A model generated the notes under the pieces. The model was not told the DNA's origin, ran no database searches, and saw only the letters and a list, made by a program, of their open reading frames with translations. Position numbers and translations under genes: made by a program. Shown here piece after piece: positions 26,260-33,958 of a DNA stretch of 33,958 bases. Positions within the stretch are counted from its first letter, which is position 1, and the number at the start of each line of letters is the position of its first letter. The stretch is from Enterobacter mori LMG 25706 (GTDB taxonomy: Bacteria; Pseudomonadota; Gammaproteobacteria; Enterobacterales; Enterobacteriaceae), in the NCBI RefSeq assembly GCF_000211415.1, contig NZ_GL890780.1, positions 436,623 to 470,580 of the forward strand, in the 5' to 3' direction.

Positions 26260-26392
26260 TAACAACGATCCTTGCCCAGGGCATGATTAGCTTAAAGGTT
26301 GAGCCGGTATTACTGGCACTATTCGCCCTCTTTTCTCACGCCTGGCTGTGAGAAGCGAAGCCTCAACCAACAGCTATTACAAAGGATCTGTT

Positions 26393-26725
26393 ATGAAATT
26401 CATCAAAACAGCGCTGGTTATCAGCACCCTCATTATTTCTACCTCGGGTATGGCGATGGACAAAACTGCCGCTGGCGCCGTTGCCGGTGCGGCGATTGGC
26501 GCAGCCACGGGCAAAGACCTGAAATCCACAGTAGGCGGCGCGGTGGTTGGTGCGGGTACGGGTGCCATGTTTAAAAACGGTGAAAAAGGCAAAGATGCGC
26601 GTAAGGGCGGTGCCGTGGGCGCAGTCGTTGGGGCGGGTACAGCAGCAATGACGGGCAATAGCGTACTGAAAGGTGCAGCCGTTGGCGCAGGCGCTGGCGC
26701 GCTGATTGGTGAAGCCACGCACTGA
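26393..26725 (+). CDS. Glycine-zipper family exported protein
   Basis: This 110-residue protein has a Sec signal peptide (KFIKTALVISTLIISTSGMAM). The rest is almost all Gly/Ala-rich glycine-zipper repeats (AGAVAGAAIGAATGKD, VGGAVVGAGTGAM, GAVGAVVGAGTAAMTG, GAAVGAGAGALIGE). Such segments insert into or associate with membranes; relatives include SlyB/Rick-17kDa-like and OmpA-associated proteins. There is no lipobox. The start is fixed by AAGGA seven bases upstream; a longer in-frame ATG at 26348 lacks a ribosome site. It is a monocistronic unit with a strong shared terminator. Function unknown; an envelope or stress role is plausible. Confidence 0.85.
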   Translation: MKFIKTALVISTLIISTSGMAMDKTAAGAVAGAAIGAATGKDLKSTVGGAVVGAGTGAMFKNGEKGKDARKGGAVGAVVGAGTAAMTGNSVLKGAAVGAGAGALIGEATH

Positions 26726-26755
26726 TAAACGGTGTGGTGTGGCAAACGATCTCCC

Positions 26756-26782
26756 AAAAAACCCAGTTGATACTGGGTTTTT
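26756..26782. terminator. Bidirectional terminator, glycine-zipper gene / esterase
   Basis: The stem AAAAACCCAGT / ACTGGGTTTTT with loop TGAT has A/T runs on both sides and serves the convergent glycine-zipper and esterase genes. Confidence 0.88.
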
Positions 26783-26796
26783 CGTTATGAGTCCTC

Positions 26797-27699
26797 TTAA
26801 CCGCGAGCCAGTTCGAAAAGCTGCTGTATGGCTGGCGTTAGCCCTGACATATGAAGACAGGCGTGGATCATGCCCTGTAATCGCACACACCGCACCGTTA
26901 CGCCAGCCTCCTGAAGTCGCTGCGCATACTGTTCGGCCTCATCACGCAGCGGGTCATATTCGCAGCTGAGAATAGTTGCCGGTGGTAAACCGCGCAGGGA
27001 ATCGGCGTGCAAAGGTTCGGCGTAGTCATTGCGCCGTTCCCCCAGATAATTTTCCCAGCAAAACGCCATCGCATCACGTGTCAGATAATACCCTTCAGCA
27101 AATTCCCGATAGCTTTCCGTTGCCATATCGCGACTTAATGCCGGATAAAACAGCAGTTGATGCTCAATTTCAGGACCGCCACGATCGCGTGCCAGTAGCG
27201 CTGTTGCTGCGGCAAGATTTCCTCCAGCGCTATCGCCAGCCACCGCCAGACGGTGGGTATCAATGCCCAGATACGCTGCCTGTTCGTAGACCCAACATAG
27301 CGCCTGATAAACATCGTCTAATGGCCGCGGGAACGGGTGCTCGGGTGCCAGTCGATAATCTACTGACAATATTATCCTGTCGGTGGCATTCGCGAGTGTC
27401 TGACAGGGACGATCGTATAGCGAAAGCGATCCCAGACACCACCCTCCGCCATGGGCAAACAGCATCGCGGGCCGTGCAGTTTCAGTCTTTAAGCCGACGG
27501 GCGTATAGACCCGGAGGGCGATGCCATGACCATCATCAGCATTGACGACATAATTTTTGATGTCGTCGTTTAATGCCACCTCTCCCTGTAGCCCAGGCAA
27601 TTCCACCTCTATCGCCGCTCGCATTTCAGCCAGTGAGCCCGGTAGTGGCGCTCCCGATAAGGTTTTCAGAAAGTTGGCAATCCCCGGATCAAGCGGCAT
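26797..27699 (-). CDS. Alpha/beta hydrolase, HSL/acetyl-esterase family
   Basis: This 300-residue carboxylesterase-type hydrolase is counted from ATG 27699, which has AGAGGA 8 bases upstream; a longer frame from 27729 is less likely. The oxyanion motif HGGG is in LFAHGGGWCLGSL, the nucleophile elbow is GDSAGG, and the acid and histidine are in CEYDPLRDEAEQYA and MIHACLHM. It has no signal peptide, so it acts in the cytosol on a short acyl ester. It is the last of three genes in the operon, overlapping the upstream hydrolase by 11 bases. The natural substrate is unknown. Confidence 0.88.
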   Translation of the reverse strand: MPLDPGIANFLKTLSGAPLPGSLAEMRAAIEVELPGLQGEVALNDDIKNYVVNADDGHGIALRVYTPVGLKTETARPAMLFAHGGGWCLGSLSLYDRPCQTLANATDRIILSVDYRLAPEHPFPRPLDDVYQALCWVYEQAAYLGIDTHRLAVAGDSAGGNLAAATALLARDRGGPEIEHQLLFYPALSRDMATESYREFAEGYYLTRDAMAFCWENYLGERRNDYAEPLHADSLRGLPPATILSCEYDPLRDEAEQYAQRLQEAGVTVRCVRLQGMIHACLHMSGLTPAIQQLFELARG

Positions 27700-28585
27700 G
27701 GTTTGTATCCTCTGACAGGAACGGCACAATTATCCCGCTAAAAGCCTCATGGCACTCTTCGGTAATAAAATGCCCGCAGTCGGCCACCGTCTCTCCACGC
27801 AAATCAAGGGCATTGCCCTGTAGGGTTATCAGCGGCGCATCGCGCGTCGCATGTTCGGCCCCCACCGTCAGCACTGGCATTGTCAAAGGTGTTTGCGCGC
27901 GGAGCTGGTTTTGGCGGATGGTCTCAGGGATCGCCCGATAATAATCAAAACCTGCACGTAGCCCCCCCGGTGTCGAATAAGCGGCGATATACACGTCTGA
28001 TGCCACCCGTCCACGCCGATGAGACCAGCGGTCGAAAATATAGCTAAGATAGTGCGCTTCACGGCCACGGGTGAGGGTTTCGGGTAAATCAGCCAGTTGA
28101 TTGAACATGAAGTGCCAAAGGAAAATATTCTCTTCCGGTGCGACAAAAATCGCCGGAGGGGGTGCCAGACCGGGGATAACCGCTTCTGTCAGCACAACCC
28201 GTTCAACCGCATGCGGAAAATCACTCGCCATGGCGTATCCAATCCACATGCCGATATCGTGGCCGACAAGGCTGTAACGTGAATGCCCGAGTTGCGCCAT
28301 TGTCGCGTGCAGCATGGCAGCGATGCTGCCGGTGTCATAGCCAGCGAGCGGCTTATCTGAATCACCAATGCCCGGCGGATCAATCGCTATCGCCTGAAAA
28401 CCCGCCTCCGCCAGCGCGCGCATGACATAGCGCCAGGTAAACCAGGTCTGAGGCCAGCCGGGTATCAGCAGCACTGGCTTGCCTTTTCCCGCCACAACGC
28501 AGTGGATGCGCTGCCCGCTCACTTTCATATAGATGTGTTTGGCGTCGAGATCCTTGTGCAGGTTCTCGTTATTTTCTTGTTTCAT
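27689..28585 (-). CDS. Alpha/beta hydrolase, epoxide hydrolase/dehalogenase-like
   Basis: This 298-residue hydrolase has the oxyanion-hole motif IPGWPQT (HGxP-like), the nucleophile elbow GHDIG in which Asp replaces Ser, and a terminal histidine in CGHFITEE. The Asp nucleophile places it with epoxide hydrolases and haloalkane dehalogenases rather than esterases. A helical cap is present at about 135-230. It has no signal peptide. It follows the isomerase gene after 24 bp and overlaps the esterase, so it is co-transcribed. Confidence 0.88.
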   Translation of the reverse strand: MKQENNENLHKDLDAKHIYMKVSGQRIHCVVAGKGKPVLLIPGWPQTWFTWRYVMRALAEAGFQAIAIDPPGIGDSDKPLAGYDTGSIAAMLHATMAQLGHSRYSLVGHDIGMWIGYAMASDFPHAVERVVLTEAVIPGLAPPPAIFVAPEENIFLWHFMFNQLADLPETLTRGREAHYLSYIFDRWSHRRGRVASDVYIAAYSTPGGLRAGFDYYRAIPETIRQNQLRAQTPLTMPVLTVGAEHATRDAPLITLQGNALDLRGETVADCGHFITEECHEAFSGIIVPFLSEDTNHAA

Positions 28586-28609
28586 TTTGACGTCCTGTAA
28601 GATGGCGGC

Positions 28610-29665
28610 TTATCGAATACCAAGTAACGCGTTGATTTGTTGAGGATTGACAGGAGCGCCAGCGAAATCATCGAAGACTTTATCGGTGATATGGATGATA
28701 TGGTCGCGGATAAACGCAGCGCCTTCACGTGCGCCGTCGAGCGGGTTTTTCAGGCAGCACTCCCATTCCAGGGTTGCCCAGCCGGCATAATCATATTGTG
28801 CAAATTTCGAGAAAATCGCGTTGAAATCAACCTGACCATCACCTGTTGAACGAAAGCGCCCTGCGCGATCGATCCACGACTGATAGCCGCCATAAATTCC
28901 CTGACGCCCGGTGGGATTAAATTCAGCGTCTTTTACATGGAACATGTTGATGACATCCTTATAAATATCAATAAATTCCAGGTAATTCAGCTGCTGTAGC
29001 ACCATATGACTGGGATCAAAGAGTATCCGACAGCGAGGATGCTCCCCCACACGTTGATGAAACATTTCAAACGTCACCCCGTCGTGCAGATCTTCGCTCG
29101 GGTGAATTTCGAAACAGAGATTTATGCCCTGCTCATCACAGGCGTTAAGCACCGGAAGCCAGCGTCTGGCCAACTCGTCAAATGCGGTTTCGATTAACCC
29201 CTCCGGACGCTGCGGGAACGGGAAAAGATAAGGCCACGCCAGTGAGCCGGAAAACGTGCCTAATTCGCTGAGGCCAAGCCGGGCAGAGGCTTTGACCGCC
29301 ATCAGCAGTTGTTGCCGTGCCCATTCACCGCGCGCTTGCGGATTGCCGTGTATCTCCGGCGGCGCGAAACTGTCGCATAAGCTGTCGTAAGCCGGATGCA
29401 CCGCCATCAGTTGGCCAAAAATATGGCTGGTCAGCTCACTAACAACCAGCCCCTGTTCGGCCAGCATGCCGACAATGTCATCGCAGTAGGTCTGGCTTTC
29501 CGCCGCAGTGGCTACGTCGAAAAGACGATGATCCCATGCCGGTATTTGTAGTGCCTTGAATCCGGTTTCCGCTGCCCACTGGGCTATGGCGGGTAAGCTG
29601 TTGAACGGGGCCTCGCTATCACTGAATTGAGCGAGATGGAGGCTTGGACCTTTCAGGGTTTTCAT
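28610..29665 (-). CDS. Sugar-phosphate isomerase/epimerase-like TIM-barrel protein
   Basis: This 351-residue xylose-isomerase-like (AP endonuclease 2 superfamily) TIM barrel belongs to the wider IolE/IolI/hydroxypyruvate-isomerase group. Metal-ligand-type segments are visible: CFEIHPSEDLHDG, ILFDPSHM, FHVKDAEF and a C-terminal LEWECCL. The mature N-terminus GPSLHLAQFSDSEAPF is typical. The start at 29665 has AGGAG 6 bases upstream, and that AGGAG is the outer end of a long inverted repeat. First gene of the three-gene operon; it acts in the cytosol. Substrate unknown. Confidence 0.88.
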   Translation of the reverse strand: MKTLKGPSLHLAQFSDSEAPFNSLPAIAQWAAETGFKALQIPAWDHRLFDVATAAESQTYCDDIVGMLAEQGLVVSELTSHIFGQLMAVHPAYDSLCDSFAPPEIHGNPQARGEWARQQLLMAVKASARLGLSELGTFSGSLAWPYLFPFPQRPEGLIETAFDELARRWLPVLNACDEQGINLCFEIHPSEDLHDGVTFEMFHQRVGEHPRCRILFDPSHMVLQQLNYLEFIDIYKDVINMFHVKDAEFNPTGRQGIYGGYQSWIDRAGRFRSTGDGQVDFNAIFSKFAQYDYAGWATLEWECCLKNPLDGAREGAAFIRDHIIHITDKVFDDFAGAPVNPQQINALLGIR

Positions 29666-29671
29666 CGTAAA

Positions 29672-29705
29672 CTCCTATTGTTTGTCGATTGACAAACAAT
29701 AGGAG
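29672..29705. promoter_or_regulatory. Perfect 15-bp inverted repeat, probable TetR operator
   Basis: CTCCTATTGTTTGTC (29672-29686) and GACAAACAATAGGAG (29691-29705) are exact reverse complements around GATT. The site lies in the divergent region between the isomerase operon and the tetR gene, includes the isomerase ribosome site, and contains a perfect -35-like TTGACA (29689-29694) reading toward tetR. The tight symmetry fits a dimeric TetR repressor. Confidence 0.8.
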
Positions 29706-29806
29706 CAAAACGCATTCACCGCAAGCGAAAAGATAAAGTCGTTGGCGATCGCAACGATTTAGGCGATCCTGTTTTCAGTGAAGATAAGACAAACCGGAGC
29801 AACAAA

Positions 29807-30400
29807 ATGGCAGGCAGACCGCGTCAGTTCGATCGTGACCAGGCGCTCATAAAAGCGCGCAATTTGTTCTGGCGACAAGGTTATGAAGGGACCTCAATGT
29901 CAGATTTGGTGGCGGAACTGGGCATCGCTTCGGCGCGTATTTACAAAGCGTTCGGCTCAAAAGAGCAACTCTTTCGGGAAGCGATTGCTGATTACGAAAG
30001 TCAGGAAGGCGGTTTCGCGGATCGCGCCTTAGCGGCCGGAGGTAGCGTGCGGGAGACGCTGCAAAAGCTCCTTATGGATGCCGTGCACCTGTATTGCCAA
30101 CAGGATCTGCCGCAAGGGTGTATGGTCGTCTCTTCAGCAGCGAGCGTCAGTGCCGGAAATGACGATATCAAAACCTGGCTGGCGCAGCATCGCCAGCAGC
30201 GCACGCAGCAGATCATTGACCGACTTCGGCAGGCCGTGCAGCAAGGTGAACTTTCCGCATCGGTAGATGCTGACAGCCTGGGAGACTATTTCGCTGTCTT
30301 TTTGCACGGTCTTTCAATTCAGGCGCGGGACGGTGTCCCGGAAGCACGCTTGCTTGAGGCCGTTAATCAGGCGCTTACCGTACTGCCACATGAAACTTAA
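29807..30400 (+). CDS. TetR/AcrR-family transcriptional regulator
   Basis: This is a 197-residue repressor. The N-terminal HTH (about 20-55) is GTSMSDLVAELGIASARIYK followed by AFGSKEQLFREAI, the usual TetR pattern. The C-terminal ligand-binding region includes QGCMVVSSAASVSAGN, a pattern found in AcrR-like C-terminal domains. The GGAG ribosome site is 7 bases upstream. It is divergent from the isomerase-hydrolase-esterase operon, so it probably represses that operon and itself through the intervening inverted repeat. The inducer is unknown. It overlaps the start of the downstream DeoR-type gene. Confidence 0.9.
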   Translation: MAGRPRQFDRDQALIKARNLFWRQGYEGTSMSDLVAELGIASARIYKAFGSKEQLFREAIADYESQEGGFADRALAAGGSVRETLQKLLMDAVHLYCQQDLPQGCMVVSSAASVSAGNDDIKTWLAQHRQQRTQQIIDRLRQAVQQGELSASVDADSLGDYFAVFLHGLSIQARDGVPEARLLEAVNQALTVLPHET

Positions 30401-31106
30401 CCGACAGCAGCACATTATTGACCTCCTGAGCGGCTGCGACTGGCTAACCACTGACGCACTGGCAGAAACGCTCTCGGTCAGCAGGGCGACGATCCGTCGC
30501 GATCTGAATGCCCTTCAGCAGCAGGGTAAGATCCTGCGCCAGCACGGCCGCGCGCGGCTTATCCATCCGAACAGCCGCGACAGCGGAGAGCCGTTTGGCG
30601 CGCGCTTAAAAAGCCATTACGCCGATAAAGTCGATATCGCCCGCCACGCGCTGGACTGGATCAGCGAAGGGATGACCATCGCCCTCGATGCCAGTTCAAC
30701 CTGTTTTCACCTGGCGCGCCAGCTCCCGGATATCGAACTCACCGTCTTTACCAATAGCCTGCCGATCTGTCATGAGATGGCAAAACGCGAGCGGATCACG
30801 CTTATTTGCTCCGGCGGCACGCTTGATCGCAAGTACCGCTGCTACGTCAATCCGGCGCTGCTTACACAGCTTAAAGGGCTGGAGATTGACCTGTTTATCT
30901 TCTCCTGCGAAGGCGTTGATGAGCAGGGCACGCTGTGGGATCCGGTGGAGCATAACGCAGTCTTTAAATCACTGCTGTTAAGCCGCGCAGGCCAGTCGCT
31001 GCTGCTGATTGATAAAAGCAAATTCCAGCGGTCAAGTGAGGTGAGGATAGGCCAGCTGTCACAGGTGACGCAGGTGATTCAGCGGGATCGTCTTTCAGGG
31101 GGATAA
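30390..31106 (+). CDS. DeoR-family regulator closely resembling FucR
   Basis: This 238-residue protein has a DeoR HTH at about 2-55 (RQQHIIDLLSGCDWLTTDAL, SRATIRRDLNALQQQGKILR) and a sugar-phosphate-sensing domain (ALDASSTCFHLARQLPDIEL, SGGTLDRKYRCYVNP, LLLIDKSKFQRS). It closely follows recalled E. coli FucR, the L-fucose operon activator, throughout, including the EGVDEQGTLWDP region. The ATG at 30390 overlaps the tetR end by 11 bases, suggesting coupled translation. No fucose genes are in the window, so its targets are elsewhere or it has been repurposed. The symbol fucR is not assigned because of the context. Confidence 0.85.
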   Translation: MKLNRQQHIIDLLSGCDWLTTDALAETLSVSRATIRRDLNALQQQGKILRQHGRARLIHPNSRDSGEPFGARLKSHYADKVDIARHALDWISEGMTIALDASSTCFHLARQLPDIELTVFTNSLPICHEMAKRERITLICSGGTLDRKYRCYVNPALLTQLKGLEIDLFIFSCEGVDEQGTLWDPVEHNAVFKSLLLSRAGQSLLLIDKSKFQRSSEVRIGQLSQVTQVIQRDRLSGG

Positions 31107-31143
31107 CGGGTCAGGCCGCGACAGGCGACCCGACCCGATAAGG

Positions 31144-32688
31144 TTATGCGGTGAGGCGGAATTTTTGCACTGAGCGCTGAAGCTCTTCAGTCTGGCGTCC
31201 CAGCGCGGCGGCCGCCGCGGAAACCTCTTCAACCAGCGAGGCGTTCTGTTGGGTGACGCCATCCATCTGGGTGATAGCGATGCCCACCTGAGAAATGCCC
31301 TTACTTTGCTCTTCTGACGCAGATGCAATTTGCTTCATGATGGTCGTCACTTCGGTCACGTCGCGCAGAATCGCTTCCATCGTCGTGCCGGTGTCGTTCA
31401 CCAGCTGCGCGCCCTGCTCGACGCGGGAAACGGAGTCCGCGATCAGCCCTTCAATCTCTTTTGCGGCATTGGCGCTGCGGCTGGCCAGATTACGCACTTC
31501 ACCCGCAACCACGGCGAAGCCACGACCCTGTTCCCCTGCGCGCGCTGCCTCAACGGCTGCGTTGAGCGCCAGAATATTGGTCTGGAACGCAATGCTGTTA
31601 ATCACGGTGGTAATTTCCGCGATCTTCTTCGAACTGTCAGAAATACCGCTCATGGTGGTGACCACGTCTTCTACCAGCGAACCGCCACGGCTGGCGGTCG
31701 TCGAAGCCACGTCCGCCAGCTCGCTGGCCTGACGTGCGCTTTCGGCATTCAGTTTTACCGTCGCCGTAAGCTGCTCCATACTCGCGGCGGTCTCTTCCAG
31801 CGCGGCGGCCTGCTCTTCCGTACGGGATGAGAGATCGTTGTTCCCGCTGGAGATCTCCGTCGCGCCGCGCCAGATATTTTCGCTGCCGGAGCGGATGGTG
31901 CTGACCGCTTCACGCAGGCTGTCCTGCATGGCGCTCAGTAAGGGAACCAGCTGTCCCACGCAGTTGCGGCCAAACGGCTCAATCGGCTGGCTGAGATCGC
32001 CCTGGGCAATCTGGCGGAACTGCTGGCGAATACGAGCCAGCGGTTTCACCAGCATCGCCACCAGGTAACGGTCGGTGAAGAGCAGGATCAGCAGGCCAAT
32101 AATCGTGGCGACGATAATCACCGTGCGGGTCATGCTGGTCAGGCCGTCCACCACCACGCGGGTGCTGTCGAGCGACTTCGCGGCGGCGTTGTTAAAGTTC
32201 TCCGCCGCGGCACCAAACGCGCGGCTCAGCGGTGGCGTGACGTTGTTGGCCTGCTGGCGATAGCCGTCCAGCGACTGCTTAGCCTGCTGCATCTGCGGGG
32301 TTACGCCCTGATCGAGCAGCGCCTGCCAGCTGCTAATGACCTGAGCAGAAACCTGTTCGTCCATGGGACCGGGGGAGATGGCCTTCATTTCGGTCAGCTT
32401 CTTACTCATGTTATCCAGCGCCTGTTGGGCAGAGGCCAGGTCCGGCGTGCCGCCTGCGGCTTTGACGTCCATTGCGCGGCTCAAACGGGTGACGAAACGG
32501 AAATACTGATCGTTACCCTGACTGAGTACCGTCATCTGTTTGACCAGCTGCCGATCCACTTCGTTACCATCAGAAACGCGAGACAGTGACCAGGTGCTGT
32601 ATAGCCCAACCCCCGCCCACATTAAACAAAAGATCCCAAGAATCGTCAGCATGACGAAGCGGATCGTGAAATTACGGAGCATATTCAT
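31144..32688 (-). CDS. Methyl-accepting chemotaxis protein
   Basis: This 514-residue transmembrane chemoreceptor has TM1 at about 11-33, a periplasmic four-helix-bundle-type sensor at 35-187, TM2 at about 188-207, a HAMP at about 208-260, and a long signalling coiled coil with the invariant hairpin tip [38 protein letters not shown] (about 365-402, given in overlapping terms). Methylation-type Glu/Gln pairs are present on both arms ([27 protein letters not shown]). The C-terminus ends KFRLTA and lacks the NWETF CheR/CheB tether, so it is a low-abundance-type receptor. AAGGA precedes the start, and a sigma-28 promoter lies upstream. The ligand is not predictable. Confidence 0.93.
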   Translation of the reverse strand: MNMLRNFTIRFVMLTILGIFCLMWAGVGLYSTWSLSRVSDGNEVDRQLVKQMTVLSQGNDQYFRFVTRLSRAMDVKAAGGTPDLASAQQALDNMSKKLTEMKAISPGPMDEQVSAQVISSWQALLDQGVTPQMQQAKQSLDGYRQQANNVTPPLSRAFGAAAENFNNAAAKSLDSTRVVVDGLTSMTRTVIIVATIIGLLILLFTDRYLVAMLVKPLARIRQQFRQIAQGDLSQPIEPFGRNCVGQLVPLLSAMQDSLREAVSTIRSGSENIWRGATEISSGNNDLSSRTEEQAAALEETAASMEQLTATVKLNAESARQASELADVASTTASRGGSLVEDVVTTMSGISDSSKKIAEITTVINSIAFQTNILALNAAVEAARAGEQGRGFAVVAGEVRNLASRSANAAKEIEGLIADSVSRVEQGAQLVNDTGTTMEAILRDVTEVTTIMKQIASASEEQSKGISQVGIAITQMDGVTQQNASLVEEVSAAAAALGRQTEELQRSVQKFRLTA

Positions 32689-32740
32689 AAATCTTCCTTG
32701 CCGAGAGGGTGAGTTCGCCCAGAGGCGAGTACTACTCTCG

Positions 32741-32767
32741 TTATCGGCAGGGAGCGCGGAAATTATA
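32741..32767 (-). promoter_or_regulatory. Sigma-28 (FliA) promoter of the chemoreceptor gene
   Basis: On the minus strand TATAATTT (32760-32767), an 11-base spacer, and the perfect -10 GCCGATAA (32741-32748) match the FliA consensus TAAAGTTT-N11-GCCGATAA at 14 of 16 positions. Transcription would start about 45 bases before the ATG. Confidence 0.85.
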
Positions 32768-32918
32768 ACCTTTTGTGATTATTTTTAATTAGTGTGGCTT
32801 CACAGGTCACACAGCTGCCGTTAACCATTATGCCCACGCTTAGTGATGTAATGAGTGATGTGATAAGTTCAGAATGAAAACGCTGTTTCGAAAATTCATC
32901 AATAAGAAAGGAGACATC

Positions 32919-33958
32919 ATGTCCTGGCACCCTTACACCGGCCGCTATGAGAATATGCAGTACCGCTACTGCGGGAAAAGTGGCCTGCGTCTGCCCGCGC
33001 TGTCACTGGGACTGTGGCATAGCTTCGGTCACGTCCAGCCGCTGGATGCCCAGCGGGCGCTGTTGCATAAAGCTTTCGACCTCGGCATCACCCATTTTGA
33101 TCTCGCTAATAACTACGGGCCACCGGCGGGCAGCGCCGAGGAGAATTTTGGCCGCATCCTGCGCGAAGATTTTGCCGCGTACCGCGACGAGCTGATTATC
33201 TCCACCAAAGCGGGCTACGACATGTGGCCGGGGCCGTATGGTTCCGGCGGTTCACGTAAATATCTGCTCGCCAGTCTCGACCAAAGCCTGAAGCGTATGG
33301 GCGTGGAGTATGTGGATATTTTCTATTCTCACCGCGTGGATGAAAACACGCCAATGGAAGAGACGGCCTCAGCGCTGGCGCACGCCGTACAAAGCGGCAA
33401 AGCGCTGTATGTGGGCATCTCCTCCTACTCAACCGAGCGCACGCAGAAAATGGCCGAGCCGCTGCGCGAGTGGAAAATCCCGCTGCTGATCCACCAGCCG
33501 TCTTACAACTTGCTTAACCGCTGGGTCGACAAGACCGGTTTGCTGGATGCGCTTGAAGCAAACGGGACGGGCTGTATCGCCTTCACCCCACTGGCGCAGG
33601 GCCTGCTGACCGGGAAATACCTGAACGGTATTCCTGAAGGTTCACGCATGCAGCGCGAAGGCAAAAAGGTGCGCGGCCTGACGGAAAAAATGCTGACCGA
33701 AGCCAACCTGAACAGCCTGCGCCTGCTGAATGAAATGGCGCATGCGCGTGGGCAAACCATGGCGCAGATGGCGTTGAGCTGGCTGCTCAAAGATGAACGC
33801 GTGACGTCGGTGCTGATAGGTGCGAGCCGTCCGGAACAGCTGGAGGAGAACGTTCAGGCGCTGGAAAACCTGCGCTTTACGCAGGACGAACTCAAGCGGA
33901 TTGACCAGCATGTGGCGGATGGGGAGTTGAATTTATGGCAGGCGTCGTCGGATAAATA
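32919..33958 (+). CDS. gpr: L-glyceraldehyde 3-phosphate reductase, aldo-keto reductase (stop codon cut by one base)
   Basis: YghZ/Gpr is an NADPH-dependent aldo-keto reductase (AKR14-type) that reduces L-glyceraldehyde-3-phosphate and methylglyoxal. All 346 codons are present, with the final TA of the stop at the window end. The AKR catalytic set is visible: FDLANNYG with Asp/Tyr, STKAG with Lys, and SHRVDENTP with His. The NADPH-binding segment is GLLTGKYL to GASRPEQLEEN. The match to recalled E. coli YghZ is close, including ELNLWQASSDK. The AAAGGAG ribosome site is 5-6 bases upstream. It belongs to the gss-yghU-gpr backbone. Confidence 0.95.
   Translation, partial: MSWHPYTGRYENMQYRYCGKSGLRLPALSLGLWHSFGHVQPLDAQRALLHKAFDLGITHFDLANNYGPPAGSAEENFGRILREDFAAYRDELIISTKAGYDMWPGPYGSGGSRKYLLASLDQSLKRMGVEYVDIFYSHRVDENTPMEETASALAHAVQSGKALYVGISSYSTERTQKMAEPLREWKIPLLIHQPSYNLLNRWVDKTGLLDALEANGTGCIAFTPLAQGLLTGKYLNGIPEGSRMQREGKKVRGLTEKMLTEANLNSLRLLNEMAHARGQTMAQMALSWLLKDERVTSVLIGASRPEQLEENVQALENLRFTQDELKRIDQHVADGELNLWQASSDK

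Noticed and set aside
31107..31140. Inverted repeat CGGGTC/GACCCG between the FucR-like gene and the chemoreceptor
   Set aside because: It has a long interior and no T-run on either side; it could be a weak terminator but the evidence is too thin.

Overview
The window looks like chromosomal DNA of an Enterobacter-like member of the Enterobacteriaceae. The evidence is the near-E. coli protein sequences of SpeC, YqgA, Gss, YghU and YghZ/Gpr, a standard enterobacterial tRNA-Phe, a REP/BIME element, and a moderately high GC content outside the accessory blocks. From memory, E. coli K-12 carries speC-yqgA-pheV and gss-yghU-hyb-yghZ in this same order. The window therefore reads as conserved backbone with accessory blocks inserted at three points.

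Left backbone (1-2578): the 5' part of speC (minus strand, cut by the window edge), yqgA, then pheV (tRNA-Phe) with a clear promoter and terminator.

Accessory block 1 (about 2700-17030, between pheV and gss) is a surface-adhesion and biofilm region. It holds a GNAT/RHH toxin-antitoxin pair, a membrane hybrid histidine kinase translationally coupled to a LuxR-type response regulator, a small lipoprotein, a 1005-residue AIDA-type autotransporter with a (GGENP)8 linker, a single LuxR-type regulator, a 579-bp AT-rich leader region, and a complete pgaABCD operon for synthesis, deacetylation and export of poly-beta-1,6-N-acetylglucosamine. The simplest reading is a regulated adhesin plus exopolysaccharide module beside a tRNA. 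The regulatory links are inferred.

Middle (17064-26259): gss, a small cytoplasmic thioredoxin-fold protein, a BIME, and a five-gene Dpp/Opp-type peptide ABC transporter (binding lipoprotein, two permeases, two ATPases). yghU is divergent from the transporter.

Right part (26393-33958): a small glycine-zipper protein; a three-gene minus-strand catabolic-looking operon (TIM-barrel isomerase, epoxide-hydrolase-like enzyme, HSL-type esterase); and a divergent TetR regulator with a perfect 15-bp inverted repeat between them. Then come an orphan FucR-like DeoR regulator, a methyl-accepting chemotaxis protein behind a clear sigma-28 (FliA) type promoter, and yghZ/gpr, whose stop codon lacks only its last base.

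No IS element, integrase, CRISPR array or rRNA was seen. The two most interesting items are the pheV-gss adhesion/PNAG block and the TetR-controlled hydrolase cassette. Protein identities rest on recalled family sequences and visible motifs; no database search was run.
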